Made by a program: the position numbers and the translations under genes. The notes below the pieces were generated by a model. That model had not been told where the DNA came from. It ran no database searches and was given only the letters and a program-made list of their open reading frames with translations. DNA of 19,241 bases, from the NCBI GenBank assembly GCA_003283685.1, contig QBWD01000018.1:1-19241 (forward strand). The letters are read 5' to 3'. Shown in pieces: positions 1 through 8,122 of this stretch. Origin of the DNA: Prochlorococcus sp. AG-315-D17 (GTDB lineage: Bacteria > Cyanobacteriota > Cyanobacteriia > PCC-6307 > Cyanobiaceae). The stretch's first letter is position 1, and every line of letters begins with the position of its first letter.

Positions 1-1090
1 ACAATCTTCGATATGCGAAATCAATGGAACAGAAGGCAATCTTAATTATCGAGGCTATCCAATAAGTCAACTTGCCCAGAAAAGTAGTTTTCTTGAAACT
101 GCTTTTTTACTTATTTGGGGGGAACTCCCTAGCGCTAAAGAGCTACAAAGATTTGAAGAAGACGTACAAATGCATCGCAGAGTGAGCTTTCGTATAAGAG
201 ACATGCTCAAATGCTTCCCAGAGTCAGGTCATCCAATGGATGCTCTTCAAGCTAGTGCTGCATCACTTGGACTTTTTTATTCTCGAAGAGTAATCGATGA
301 TCCAAAATATATCTATGACGCAGTAGTAAGGCTGGTTGCAAAAATCCCTACAATGGTTGCTGCTTTTGAACAGATCAGGAAAGGAGATGACCCTATTCAA
401 CCTCAAGACGATTTACCTTACTCATCCAATTTCCTATACATGCTCACAGAGAAAGAGCCAGATCCGCTTGCTGCAAGCGTATTTGATCGATGCTTAATTC
501 TTCATGCTGAGCATAGTCTCAATGCAAGTACTTTCAGCGCGAGAGTAACTGCAAGCACTTTGACTGATCCATATGCTGTAGTTGCATCAGCAGTAGGGAC
601 TTTGGCAGGTCCACTTCATGGTGGTGCAAATGAAGATGTAATAGCAATGCTTGAAGAGATTAAAACACCTGATAAAGCAGGTTCATTTCTTGATGATGCA
701 ATAGAAAAGAAAAGAAAAGTAATGGGTTTTGGGCATAGAGAATACCGCGTAAAAGATCCAAGAGCATCAATTCTGCAAAATTTGGCAGAAGAACTTTTCT
801 CTAAATTTGGCAAAGATGAAATGTATGAAGTTGCTAAAGCACTAGAAGAAGAGGCAATTACAAAATTAGGGCCTAAGGGTATATTTCCAAATGTTGACTT
901 TTATTCTGGACTTGTTTATAGAAAACTAGGTATTCCTAGGGATCTCTTTACTCCAGTTTTTGCAATTTCAAGAGTTGCTGGTTGGCTAGCACATTGGAGA
1001 GAACAACTAGGTGCTAATCGAATTTTCAGACCATCCCAAATTTATAAAGGTGAAGGAACAAGGAATTGGCAACCACTCAAAAATAGATAA
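1..1090 (+). CDS. gltA: Citrate synthase (3' part; 5' end outside window)
   Basis: Condenses oxaloacetate and acetyl-CoA to citrate, the entry step of the (branched) TCA pathway that feeds 2-oxoglutarate to nitrogen assimilation. The open frame runs without a stop from base 2, so the ATG at 170 is internal; 362 residues are visible and only a short N-terminus is missing. Upstream of base 170 the frame reads INGTEGNLNYRGYPISQLA, a typical citrate synthase N-terminal segment. The catalytic triad is present: His in GPLHGGAN (codon 617-619), His in GFGHREYR (codon 734-736) and Asp in PNVDFYSG (codon 896-898). The gene ends 76 bases before ndhA on the same strand; I see no convincing terminator hairpin between them, so read-through into the ndh genes is possible. 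Confidence 0.96.
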   Translation, partial: QSSICEINGTEGNLNYRGYPISQLAQKSSFLETAFLLIWGELPSAKELQRFEEDVQMHRRVSFRIRDMLKCFPESGHPMDALQASAASLGLFYSRRVIDDPKYIYDAVVRLVAKIPTMVAAFEQIRKGDDPIQPQDDLPYSSNFLYMLTEKEPDPLAASVFDRCLILHAEHSLNASTFSARVTASTLTDPYAVVASAVGTLAGPLHGGANEDVIAMLEEIKTPDKAGSFLDDAIEKKRKVMGFGHREYRVKDPRASILQNLAEELFSKFGKDEMYEVAKALEEEAITKLGPKGIFPNVDFYSGLVYRKLGIPRDLFTPVFAISRVAGWLAHWREQLGANRIFRPSQIYKGEGTRNWQPLKNR

Positions 1091-1166
1091 GTAAAAAAAG
1101 TAATCTTTTAAAAATTTATGAATACTCCGAAATCCAACTAATCTATTAGAAGAATAAATAAAAGAA

Positions 1167-2285
1167 GTGAATTCAGGCTTAGATCTTGAAATGAGTTTCA
1201 CCCAAGGGATCCAAGGCCTTGGATTATCGCCTGAATTAGCTCATCTGCTATGGATCCCGTTCCCAATGCTCCTTGTATTGGTCTCCGCCGTTATCGGGGT
1301 TTTAGTAACTGTTTGGTTAGAACGAAAAATTTCTGCTGCTGCTCAACAAAGGATAGGGCCAGAATATGCAGGGGCCTTAGGAATTCTGCAACCTATGGCA
1401 GATGGATTAAAACTTCTAGTAAAAGAAGACATAATCCCGGCTAGGGCAGACAATATACTTTTCACAGTTGGTCCAATATTAGTTTTAGTTCCAGTAATTC
1501 TATCTTGGTTAATTGTCCCTTTTGGACAAAATCTTTTAATTAGCAATGTAGGGATTGGCATTTTCTTATGGATTTCGCTTAGTAGTATTCAGCCTATTGG
1601 TCTACTTATGAGTGGTTATTCATCTAATAATAAATATTCCTTATTAGGGGGACTTAGAGCAGCTGCTCAATCAATAAGTTACGAGATCCCCTTAGCTCTA
1701 GCAGTATTGGCAATTGTCATGATGAGTAATTCATTAAGTACCGTTGATATAGTTGAACAACAAAATAGTGCTGGGTTTCTAAGTTGGAATATATGGAGAC
1801 AGCCCATAGGTTTTATTATTTTTTGGATATGTGCACTTGCAGAATGTGAAAGGCTTCCTTTTGATCTCCCAGAAGCAGAAGAAGAGCTTGTAGCTGGTTA
1901 TCAAACAGAATATGCAGGCATGAAATTCGCACTATTTTATTTAGCTGGTTATATCAATCTTGTCTTATCCGCATTATTAGTATCTGTTCTTTACCTAGGA
2001 GGTTGGGGTTTTCCATTCCCTATTGAATGGATCTCATTTTTACCCGGAATATCTATTGATAACCCTGTAATTCAAGTTTTCACTGGAGCCATCGGGATCA
2101 TAATGACTGTTCTCAAAGCATACTTACTAGTATTTTTAGCAATCCTAATAAGATGGACAACTCCAAGAGTGCGAATAGATCAATTACTTGATTTAGGATG
2201 GAAATTTCTTTTACCAATATCATTGGTGAATTTACTTGTAACAGCTTCACTCAAATTGGCGTTTCCTAGTGCATTTGGCGGATAA
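1167..2285 (+). CDS. ndhA: NAD(P)H-quinone oxidoreductase subunit 1 (NdhA)
   Basis: Membrane subunit of the cyanobacterial NDH-1 complex in the thylakoid membrane, homologous to NuoH/ND1; it forms part of the quinone-binding chamber for respiratory and cyclic electron flow. The 372-residue length is normal for the family. Family signatures include [19 protein letters not shown] near residues 50-70, the [14 protein letters not shown] loop, and the charged loop [20 protein letters not shown] that helps line the quinone site. Several hydrophobic helices follow in the expected pattern. The start is taken as GTG at 1167, because the resulting MNSGLDLE N-terminus matches what I recall of Prochlorococcus NdhA; the in-frame ATG at 1191 is the alternative. 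It is the first gene of the ndhA-I-G-E cluster. Confidence 0.97.
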   Translation: MNSGLDLEMSFTQGIQGLGLSPELAHLLWIPFPMLLVLVSAVIGVLVTVWLERKISAAAQQRIGPEYAGALGILQPMADGLKLLVKEDIIPARADNILFTVGPILVLVPVILSWLIVPFGQNLLISNVGIGIFLWISLSSIQPIGLLMSGYSSNNKYSLLGGLRAAAQSISYEIPLALAVLAIVMMSNSLSTVDIVEQQNSAGFLSWNIWRQPIGFIIFWICALAECERLPFDLPEAEEELVAGYQTEYAGMKFALFYLAGYINLVLSALLVSVLYLGGWGFPFPIEWISFLPGISIDNPVIQVFTGAIGIIMTVLKAYLLVFLAILIRWTTPRVRIDQLLDLGWKFLLPISLVNLLVTASLKLAFPSAFGG

Positions 2286-2395
2286 AAGAAAAGCAACACA
2301 ATTGAAGTTTCGCCTGGGTAAAAGTACCTACATTTAGTTGAAAAAAGTTATAAGCTGAATTAATGTATTAATTAGGCCACCGGCAATAAAACCAT

Positions 2396-3043
2396 ATGCT
2401 TGGTTTCCTCAAAAAAGTCGCTGATTACACGCAAGAGGCAGTAAGCGCAGCAAAATACTTGTCTCAAGGACTAGCTGTTACCTTCGATCACATGCGACGA
2501 AGGCCAGTAACCGTTCAATATCCTTATGAAAAATTAATCCCCTCAGAAAGATATAGAGGGAGAATTCATTATGAATTTGACAAATGTATCGCCTGTGAAG
2601 TTTGCGTAAGAGTTTGCCCAATCAATCTTCCAGTAGTTGATTGGGTTATGAATAAAGAAACAAAAAAAAAGGAATTAAGAAATTATTCAATTGATTTTGG
2701 GGCCTGTATCTTTTGTGGAAATTGTGTCGAATACTGCCCGACTAATTGTCTCTCAATGACTGAGGAATATGAACTAGCTGCATTTGATCGTCACAGCCTC
2801 AACTATGACAATGTTGCTCTTGGAAGATTGCCTACAAGTGTAACTTCTGACCCATCAATTCGCCCTTTAAGAGAGTTAGCATATTTACCACAAGGAGTAA
2901 TGGACCCTCACCAAGTTTCCTCAAGTAAAAAGAGAGCAGGAAAACTACCAAGTGAAATCATTCAAACACTTCAGGAGGAAATGAATACCAATAAAAACAA
3001 CGAATCATCTCATGATTCTGAACAGTTACATTCCTCGGATTAA
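2396..3043 (+). CDS. ndhI: NAD(P)H-quinone oxidoreductase subunit I, 2x[4Fe-4S] (NdhI)
   Basis: Iron-sulfur subunit of NDH-1 (NuoI/TYKY homologue) that carries electrons from the cytoplasmic-side donor toward plastoquinone. Two complete 4Fe-4S binding motifs are visible: [12 protein letters not shown] (Cys64, 67, 70, 74) and [12 protein letters not shown] (Cys104, 107, 110, 114). An N-terminal amphipathic segment (about residues 1-35) resembles the part of the family that lies on the membrane. The C-terminal tail after about residue 180 is polar, rich in Asn, Ser and Glu, and probably disordered. Length 215 residues. It follows ndhA by 110 bases, the largest gap inside the cluster, and its TAA stop shares one base with the ndhG ATG (TAATG), which suggests translational coupling. 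Confidence 0.97.
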   Translation: MLGFLKKVADYTQEAVSAAKYLSQGLAVTFDHMRRRPVTVQYPYEKLIPSERYRGRIHYEFDKCIACEVCVRVCPINLPVVDWVMNKETKKKELRNYSIDFGACIFCGNCVEYCPTNCLSMTEEYELAAFDRHSLNYDNVALGRLPTSVTSDPSIRPLRELAYLPQGVMDPHQVSSSKKRAGKLPSEIIQTLQEEMNTNKNNESSHDSEQLHSSD

Positions 3044-3642
3044 TGAATATAGCTAATTCATCAGAATTAATTTGTTTTTTAATTCTTAGTTCTGTCATCA
3101 TTGCTGGAAGTATTGGAGTTGTTCTACTTGAAAATATTGTTTATGCCGCCTTTTTACTCGGTGGGGTTTTCATGTCAGTCGCAGGATTATATCTTTTGTT
3201 AAATGCTAGTTTCGTTGCAGCAGCACAAATTTTAGTTTATGTAGGTGCAGTGAATGTTTTAATATTATTTGCCATAATGTTAGTTAATAAAAAAGAAGAT
3301 TTACAATCAATCAAAGGACTTAAAACTCGTAAAATATTATCTGGAGGAATTTGTGGAGGACTGTTAATATTGTTATTAAGAGTAAATATTACTACTAATT
3401 GGTCAATCCCTGGTCCTAAATCAATTGGAGAAGAAGCAACTGAAAGAATTGGGGAACATCTATTCACTGATTATTTATTACCTTTTGAGCTTGCATCTAT
3501 TTTATTATTAATGGCACTAATTGGTGCAATTGTATTAGCGCGAAGAGAAAAGCTAATACAAACAAGCAATAAAGGTGGTATGAACAGTGATTTATTGAAA
3601 GATAAACAAATACCTCTTTTAATCAAAAATACTTCGAAATAG
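3043..3642 (+). CDS. ndhG: NAD(P)H-quinone oxidoreductase subunit 6 (NdhG)
   Basis: Membrane-arm subunit of NDH-1, homologous to NuoJ/ND6. The 199-residue protein has an N-terminal hydrophobic block with the sequence LENIVYAAFLLGGVFMSVAG, then LLLNASFVAAAQILVYVGAVNVLILFA, the family's most conserved region (broken helix in TM3). A more variable loop follows at about residues 85-145, then a final helix ELASILLLMALIGAIVLARR and a cytoplasmic tail. The ATG overlaps the ndhI stop by one base, so translation is probably coupled to ndhI. Placement between ndhI and ndhE is the usual cyanobacterial and chloroplast gene order, which supports the assignment. Confidence 0.95.
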   Translation: MNIANSSELICFLILSSVIIAGSIGVVLLENIVYAAFLLGGVFMSVAGLYLLLNASFVAAAQILVYVGAVNVLILFAIMLVNKKEDLQSIKGLKTRKILSGGICGGLLILLLRVNITTNWSIPGPKSIGEEATERIGEHLFTDYLLPFELASILLLMALIGAIVLARREKLIQTSNKGGMNSDLLKDKQIPLLIKNTSK

Positions 3643-3675
3643 ATACTATAATATTTATATATTTGTAATTGTAAT

Positions 3676-4005
3676 ATGTTAGAAAGTTCTGCTGGTCCTA
3701 TCCCTCTCCAAGCATATCTTATAGTTGCATCTATTCTCTTCTGTACTGGAGTGTGGGGCCTTATAAATAGCAGGAATGCAGTTAGAGTTCTAATGAGTAT
3801 TGAATTAATGTTAAATGCTGTAAATATAAATCTGATGAGCTTCTCTTCATATATAGATGGGGCTTTAATTAGAGGGCAAGTATTCTCTATTTTCGTAATC
3901 ACAGTTGCAGCTGCAGAAGCAGCTGTTGGGCTTGCAATACTACTTTCTTTATATAGAAATAGACTTACGATTGACATGGAAAACTTCAATCTACTTAAAT
4001 GGTAA
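3676..4005 (+). CDS. ndhE: NAD(P)H-quinone oxidoreductase subunit 4L (NdhE)
   Basis: Small three-helix membrane subunit of NDH-1 (NuoK/ND4L homologue), part of the proton-translocating arm next to NdhG. At 109 residues it is of normal size. The family core is visible: [17 protein letters not shown], with the conserved Glu in helix 2, and [16 protein letters not shown], with the second conserved Glu in helix 3. The gap from ndhG is only 33 bases and very AT-rich; no good ribosome binding site is apparent, so translation may depend on coupling. The NAD kinase start follows 7 bases after the stop. Confidence 0.96.
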   Translation: MLESSAGPIPLQAYLIVASILFCTGVWGLINSRNAVRVLMSIELMLNAVNINLMSFSSYIDGALIRGQVFSIFVITVAAAEAAVGLAILLSLYRNRLTIDMENFNLLKW

Positions 4006-4012
4006 GGATATA

Positions 4013-4909
4013 ATGAAGTTGAATCTGATCTGGGTCTTATTTAGATCAGATAGTCAATCAGCCTTTAAAGAAGCTTACGATTGCAAAAAGAACATTGAAA
4101 GTTATGGCTCAAAAGTTGTAATTGCAGAAATTTCTTTAGAAAATAATAATCTTTCTGATTTATTTTTAAAGACGGAAGAATTACCACAAATAGCAATAGT
4201 TCTTGGAGGAGATGGGACTGTTTTAAGGGCTGCTAGATATCTATCTCCCAGTAAAATTCCTATTTTAAGTTTCAATGTTGGTGGGAATCTAGGATTTTTA
4301 ACACATGATCGCCGTCTATTAAATCAAGAAAGACTATGGGAAAAAATTTCTAATCAAAATTTCAAAGTCCAGAAAAGAATGATGCTTGAGGCGTCAGTAT
4401 TAAAAACTAATAAAGATCAAAAGAAAAAAATATTTTTTGCCCTTAATGATTTTTATTTTAGATCTTATAAGGATGAGATATCACCAACTTGCAGCCTCGA
4501 ACTTGAAATTGATGGAGAATCAGTAGGCAAATACAAAGGTGATGGCCTGATATTTTCAACAGCTACTGGATCAACAGCATATTCAATGGCAGCAGGAGGA
4601 CCTATTCTTCATCCTTCAATAGATGCAATTATAGTGAGTGCAATATGTCCTATGAGTCTAGCAAGTAGGCCTATTGTTGTGCCTGCTCAATCACAATTAA
4701 TTGTTACTCAAACAAGCAATAAAAATCAAAAGATTAAATTATGGCAAGATGGCTCTGGAGGATGCCTAATTGAAGCTAAAGATAAATGCATTATAAAAAA
4801 GTCTAATCACTCAACTTATATTGTTATTTTAAATGAAAGTTTATCTTATTATAGAACTATTACTCAAAAGCTTCATTGGGCCAGTAGCCTAAATAAAAAA
4901 GTTAAATAA
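4013..4909 (+). CDS. nadK: NAD kinase (ATP-NAD kinase)
   Basis: Phosphorylates NAD(H) to NADP(H), supplying the acceptor of photosynthetic electron transport. The hallmark motif GGDGT is at residues 65-69 of the 298-residue protein; a conserved ALND segment lies at about 143-146, and the second nucleotide-binding block with TATGSTAYSMAAGGPILHP at about residues 183-201. The frame is open further upstream to 3905, but that extension overlaps ndhE, whereas the ATG at 4013 has AAGGA 7-8 bases before it and gives a normal N-terminus. Cyanobacteria commonly have two NAD kinases; I cannot say which paralogue this is without a tree. It sits 7 bases after ndhE and 6 bases before the CYTH gene, so it is very probably co-transcribed with the NDH-1 membrane genes. 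Confidence 0.94.
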   Translation: MKLNLIWVLFRSDSQSAFKEAYDCKKNIESYGSKVVIAEISLENNNLSDLFLKTEELPQIAIVLGGDGTVLRAARYLSPSKIPILSFNVGGNLGFLTHDRRLLNQERLWEKISNQNFKVQKRMMLEASVLKTNKDQKKKIFFALNDFYFRSYKDEISPTCSLELEIDGESVGKYKGDGLIFSTATGSTAYSMAAGGPILHPSIDAIIVSAICPMSLASRPIVVPAQSQLIVTQTSNKNQKIKLWQDGSGGCLIEAKDKCIIKKSNHSTYIVILNESLSYYRTITQKLHWASSLNKKVK

Positions 4910-4915
4910 TATTCT

Positions 4916-5416
4916 ATGGGAATAGAAATTGAAAGAAGATTTTTAGTAAAAAATGAAAGCTGGAAAAGCCTAACAATACTTAGTGAAGATTTTATTCAAG
5001 GGTATCTAAACTCTAATCCAGAAGATTTGGCAGTCAGAGTCAGAATAAGTAACAATAAAGAAGGTTTTTTAACTCTTAAATCTTCTATTACTGGCCTTAT
5101 AAGTAAAGAGTTTGAATATCCAATACCTATTGAAGATGCTTATGGATTAATGAAGTTGTCAAAATACAAACTTTCGAAAACACGCTATCAACTAAAGCTT
5201 AACAACAAAGATTGGATAGTTGATTCATTTAAAAATTTAAATTCTCCTTTGGTTTTAGCAGAAATCGAATTAGATTCTTCCTCGGAAAAGGTTCAAATAC
5301 CATCTTGGTGTGGACGCGAAATCACAGGTATTAAATCGTTAAGCAACGCTTTTCTTGCGAAAACACCAATATCATCTCTTTCTTTAAATGATCGATTGAA
5401 AACTAAAGGTCAGTAA
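4916..5416 (+). CDS. CYTH-domain / triphosphate tunnel metalloenzyme
   Basis: A 166-residue single-domain CYTH protein. The N-terminus MGIEIERRFLV has the family ExExK/R signature (Glu4, Glu6, Arg8). Other expected tunnel-lining charges are present: RVR at 41-43, Lys55 in LTLKSS, EFE at about 65-67, Lys/Arg in SKTRYQL, Asp103 and the strand LAEIELD (Glu116, Glu118). The IQGYL segment is also typical of short bacterial members. Known short members hydrolyse inorganic tripolyphosphate or other triphosphates with a divalent metal; the substrate here cannot be read from sequence. The gene starts 6 bases after the NAD kinase stop, making it the apparent last gene of the ndh-nadK run. A class IV adenylate cyclase activity is possible but less likely. 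Confidence 0.85.
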   Translation: MGIEIERRFLVKNESWKSLTILSEDFIQGYLNSNPEDLAVRVRISNNKEGFLTLKSSITGLISKEFEYPIPIEDAYGLMKLSKYKLSKTRYQLKLNNKDWIVDSFKNLNSPLVLAEIELDSSSEKVQIPSWCGREITGIKSLSNAFLAKTPISSLSLNDRLKTKGQ

Positions 5417-5455
5417 CAAAAAGGCACCCAGTCCTTTAGATTGTCTTTATACTTC

Positions 5456-5475
5456 CAGCTGGTAAATACCAGCTG
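5456..5475. repeat. 20-bp perfect palindrome (operator or hairpin)
   Basis: CAGCTGGTA, AA, TACCAGCTG: two 9-base arms that are exact reverse complements around an AA centre. It lies 39 bases after the CYTH stop and 28 bases before the 49-codon ORF. No T-run follows, so it is not a standard intrinsic terminator on the plus strand. Its GC-rich outer arms stand out from the AT-rich surroundings. It could be a protein-binding operator or an RNA hairpin separating the ndh-nadK run from the small gene. Confidence 0.6.
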
Positions 5476-5503
5476 CTTATGAAGTCTATTTCCGAAGATA
5501 CTT

Positions 5504-5653
5504 ATGTATGCTCTGTACGATATTGAGGGAGTCCTTCGCTTTACTTGTACTGATAGGGAAGCTTGCATAGCATATGCAAAGCTGTTTAATCTTTCTTCGA
5601 TTGAATGTTCTTTAATGCCTTTGTCAGAGATTAATGAAGAGAGAAAAAATTAA
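5504..5653 (+). CDS. Small hypothetical protein, 49 aa
   Basis: An open frame with ATG at 5504 and TAA at 5651-5653, encoding MYALYDIEGVLRFTCTDREA followed by CIAYAKLFNL and a polar tail ending EERKN. The start reads like a compact two-strand beta hairpin followed by a helix, and the composition (mixed charged and hydrophobic residues, few rare residues) looks like a real protein rather than translated spacer. It fills the space between the palindrome and the convergent LuxR-type gene, ending 5 bases before that gene's stop. It has three cysteines (15, 21, 35). I do not recognise a characterised family; it resembles small conserved hypotheticals of marine picocyanobacteria, but only from memory. 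The ribosome binding site is weak. Confidence 0.6.
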   Translation: MYALYDIEGVLRFTCTDREACIAYAKLFNLSSIECSLMPLSEINEERKN

Positions 5654-5658
5654 ATTTA

Positions 5659-5946
5659 CTAACTAGCTGTTTCATCAGGCAATGAGCAGCAGTTAAAACC
5701 GTCTCTACAAATTTTCCCATGATCCATAGCCCAATTTAATAATGCTACTCGGTTTTTAGAACCTGTTTTTGTAAACATATTGCTCACATGATTATCAACT
5801 GTTCTTTTACTGATGGTTAGTTTTCCAGCAATTTCTTGGTTTGTCAAACCATCAGCTACAAGTTCGATAATCTCCATTTCCCTCGCTGAGAGGCCCATAT
5901 GAGACGAATTGGTGATTTCTCCTGCAAACATTCCCCTCTCTATCAA
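5659..5946 (-). CDS. LuxR-family HTH regulator, PedR-like
   Basis: A short DNA-binding protein consisting almost only of a LuxR-type helix-turn-helix: LSAREMEIIELVADGLTNQE (residues 19-38), IAGKLTISKRTVDNHVSNMF (39-58), then a C-terminal KICRDGFNCC cysteine cluster (Cys80, Cys86, Cys87). It has no receiver domain. This architecture matches PedR of Synechocystis, a small redox-responsive regulator reported to interact with thioredoxin through a C-terminal cysteine, so a role coupling photosynthetic electron transport to transcription is plausible but inferred. The start is uncertain: the full frame begins with TTG at 5946, while ATG at 5931 is preceded by AGAGGGGA and may be the true start, giving 90 residues. 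It is divergent from metF and convergent with the 49-aa ORF. Confidence 0.85.
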   Translation of the reverse strand: MIERGMFAGEITNSSHMGLSAREMEIIELVADGLTNQEIAGKLTISKRTVDNHVSNMFTKTGSKNRVALLNWAMDHGKICRDGFNCCSLPDETAS

Positions 5947-6015
5947 CTCATTAATTAATACTACTTAGATTAGGGCCTTTAATCACCGATAGTAATTATC
6001 TAGTAAAAAAGAGAT

Positions 6016-6897
6016 GTGAAATCTAAACTTCAAAATCGACTCGAATCAGGGTCTTCAACTATCACTGCAGAAATAATGCCTCCGAGGGGAGGGGAGTCAT
6101 CAAGTGCAATAGCAAAAGCTCTTGCACTTAATGAACTTGTCCATGCTTATAACGTTACAGATGGCAGCAGAGCCATCATGAGAATGAGCAGTCTTGCTTT
6201 ATGTAAGCTGCTTTTAGAGGAAAATCTTGAACCTGTACTCCAATTATCATGCAGAGACAGAAATCGAATTGCCTTACAAGCTGAATTACTTGGAGCACAC
6301 GCTCTGGGTATTAAAAATATTCTTTGTTTAACAGGAGATCCTGTTCGAATAGGTGATCAGTCTGCGGCTAAATCAGTGCAAGACTTTAATTCAATTCAAC
6401 TAATTGAACAAGTTACCTCTCTTAATAAAGGTATAGATCCAGTTAAAGATTTTTTGCCTGATGGGCCAACTAATTTATTTGCAGGTGCTGCAGCAGATCC
6501 AAACTGCAAAGGTTTTGATGGCTTGCGACGTAGAGTGGAACTCAAAAAAGAAGCGGGAGCAAATTTCCTTCAAACACAGATGGTGATGAATCCCAAAACA
6601 CTTGAACGCTTTTGCAGGGAAATAGCAGACCCAATAAATATGCCTGTATTAGCTGGTGTTTTTTTATTGAAATCAGCTAAAAACGCACAATTCATAAACA
6701 AAGTAGTACCAGGTGCATGCATACCAAAATCAATTATTTCTAGACTTGAATCTTCTTCAAATTCTATTAATGAAGGGATCTTAATTGCAGCTGAACAAAT
6801 AAAAAGTTTCCTTGGCATTTCTCAAGGTGTTCACATAATGGCAGTAAGAGGAGAGCAATATATACCTATGATTTTAGAAAAAGCAAAGATTAATTAG
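6016..6897 (+). CDS. metF: Methylenetetrahydrofolate reductase (MetF)
   Basis: Flavoenzyme that reduces 5,10-methylene-THF to 5-methyl-THF, the methyl donor for methionine synthesis. The 293-residue protein fits a bacterial MetF TIM barrel. The N-terminal AEIMPPRG carries the catalytic Glu (Glu19, equivalent to the EFFPP glutamate of E. coli MetF), and ILCLTGDPV contains the conserved Asp near the flavin. NFLQTQMVMN and MPVLAGVFLL are further family segments. The start is GTG at 6016: the ATG at 6014 meets a stop immediately. The last 8 bases overlap the end of the convergent nucleotidyltransferase gene. It shares a 69-84 base divergent promoter region with the PedR-like regulator. Confidence 0.93.
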   Translation: MKSKLQNRLESGSSTITAEIMPPRGGESSSAIAKALALNELVHAYNVTDGSRAIMRMSSLALCKLLLEENLEPVLQLSCRDRNRIALQAELLGAHALGIKNILCLTGDPVRIGDQSAAKSVQDFNSIQLIEQVTSLNKGIDPVKDFLPDGPTNLFAGAAADPNCKGFDGLRRRVELKKEAGANFLQTQMVMNPKTLERFCREIADPINMPVLAGVFLLKSAKNAQFINKVVPGACIPKSIISRLESSSNSINEGILIAAEQIKSFLGISQGVHIMAVRGEQYIPMILEKAKIN

Positions 6898-8068
6898 TTG
6901 TACTAATTAAATCAGTTCCCAGTAACTCAGCCATTGCTTTTTGTTGGGGAGAAGGTTCGCCTAAGTCCTGTCTTCTAGCATCAGTTATCAACCAATCCAA
7001 GGCTGCTTCCTGCAAATCAAAATGATCTCCTTCTTTCCCAACACAATATCGACCAAAAACTAATTTTTCAACTAATTGAACACTAGGACCAATAAGTGAG
7101 TAATCAAATATTATAGAATTATCAATAGTAGCTCCTTCACATATGCAACAACTTGGGCCAATCATAGAGGGACCAATGATAGTCACTCCATCTTCAATTC
7201 TAGTCATTCCACCAACATAAATAGGTCCTTTAACATTAATTTTATCCCAATTCGCAGCAACATTTAAACCTGTATAAATTCCTTTCCTAACTTGTTTACC
7301 AGGTATTTCCACCTGACGAACATGCCCTTTAAGAACATTTCGTATTGCTCTCCAATAATCAGGAACTTTTCCTATATCTACCCACTCAAATTCCATGGGT
7401 AGAGCATAAAAAGGTGCGCCTAATTCAACTAACTTTGGGAAAAGATCTGAACCAATATCAAAGGGTACCCCTGAAGGAATATGATCAAAAATTTCTGGTT
7501 CAAATAAATAAATTCCAGTATTAATTGTGTCACCTAATGCATTATCTATAGATGGCTTTTCTTGGAACGCTTGAACACGATCATTATCATCAGTTACAAC
7601 AACTCCATAACTACTTACCTGACTTTTTGACACTCTTTTAGTTATCAAGCTAGCCAAAGCCCCTTTCTCTTTATGGCGCCTGACAGCCTCAGATAAATCC
7701 AAATCTATTAATGCATCTCCACACAAAACAACAAAAGTATCATCAAAAAACTCTTGGAAATCTTGAATCTTTTTAAGTCCACCAGCAGAGCCAAGTGCAT
7801 CTCCAATTAATTCTCCATCTTCAATGCGTCCTTCAAAGCTATAAGCGATTTCCACACCAAATCTTTGACCATCACGAAAATAATTCTCAATTTCTTCAGC
7901 CAAGTGAGAAACATTAACCATTACTTCTGTAAAACCATGCTCCTTCAGTAGTTCCAACAGAAACTCCATTACGGGTTTCTGAAGTATTGGAATCATTGGT
8001 TTTGGAATCACATGTGTGATCGGCTGAACTCGGGTTCCCTTTCCAGCCGCCAGGATCATTGCCTTCAT
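6890..8068 (-). CDS. Sugar-phosphate nucleotidyltransferase with left-handed beta-helix domain
   Basis: A 392-residue NDP-sugar pyrophosphorylase. The N-terminal Rossmann-like nucleotidyltransferase domain (about 1-235) begins MILAAGKGTRVQPITHVIPK, which holds the nucleotide-binding loop and catalytic Lys; GSAGGL (about 93-98) and VLCGDALIDLD (about 114-124, metal-binding Asp) follow. After about residue 265 come hexapeptide-repeat-like strands (IYVGGMTRIEDGVTIIGPSM, then IGPSCCICEGATIDNSIIF), indicating a left-handed beta-helix. Candidate substrates are mannose-1-phosphate (GDP-mannose) or glucose/glucosamine-1-phosphate; sequence alone does not decide. The product would feed cell-envelope polysaccharide. 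It follows scpA on the same strand with a 54-base gap and ends inside the metF tail. A GAGGAGGG stretch lies in the gap, too far upstream to be its ribosome binding site. Confidence 0.9.
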   Translation of the reverse strand: MKAMILAAGKGTRVQPITHVIPKPMIPILQKPVMEFLLELLKEHGFTEVMVNVSHLAEEIENYFRDGQRFGVEIAYSFEGRIEDGELIGDALGSAGGLKKIQDFQEFFDDTFVVLCGDALIDLDLSEAVRRHKEKGALASLITKRVSKSQVSSYGVVVTDDNDRVQAFQEKPSIDNALGDTINTGIYLFEPEIFDHIPSGVPFDIGSDLFPKLVELGAPFYALPMEFEWVDIGKVPDYWRAIRNVLKGHVRQVEIPGKQVRKGIYTGLNVAANWDKINVKGPIYVGGMTRIEDGVTIIGPSMIGPSCCICEGATIDNSIIFDYSLIGPSVQLVEKLVFGRYCVGKEGDHFDLQEAALDWLITDARRQDLGEPSPQQKAMAELLGTDLISTTN

Positions 8069-8122
8069 AGGCGCTTAAACCTAAGCAACTTAGCCAACAT
8101 AGACTGAACCCTCCTCAAAATT

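Noticed and set aside
2358..2373. AATTAAT-GT-ATTAATT dyad before ndhI
   Set aside because: Made only of A and T apart from one G, so it is expected by chance in such DNA; no supporting context.
3471..3989. 172-codon minus-strand frame across ndhG and ndhE
   Set aside because: Both genes on the plus strand are clearly conserved NDH-1 subunits, and the antisense translation shows no recognisable domain.
3905..4012. N-terminal extension of the NAD kinase frame
   Set aside because: It overlaps ndhE and lacks kinase-like sequence; the ATG at 4013 has a ribosome binding site and a normal N-terminus.
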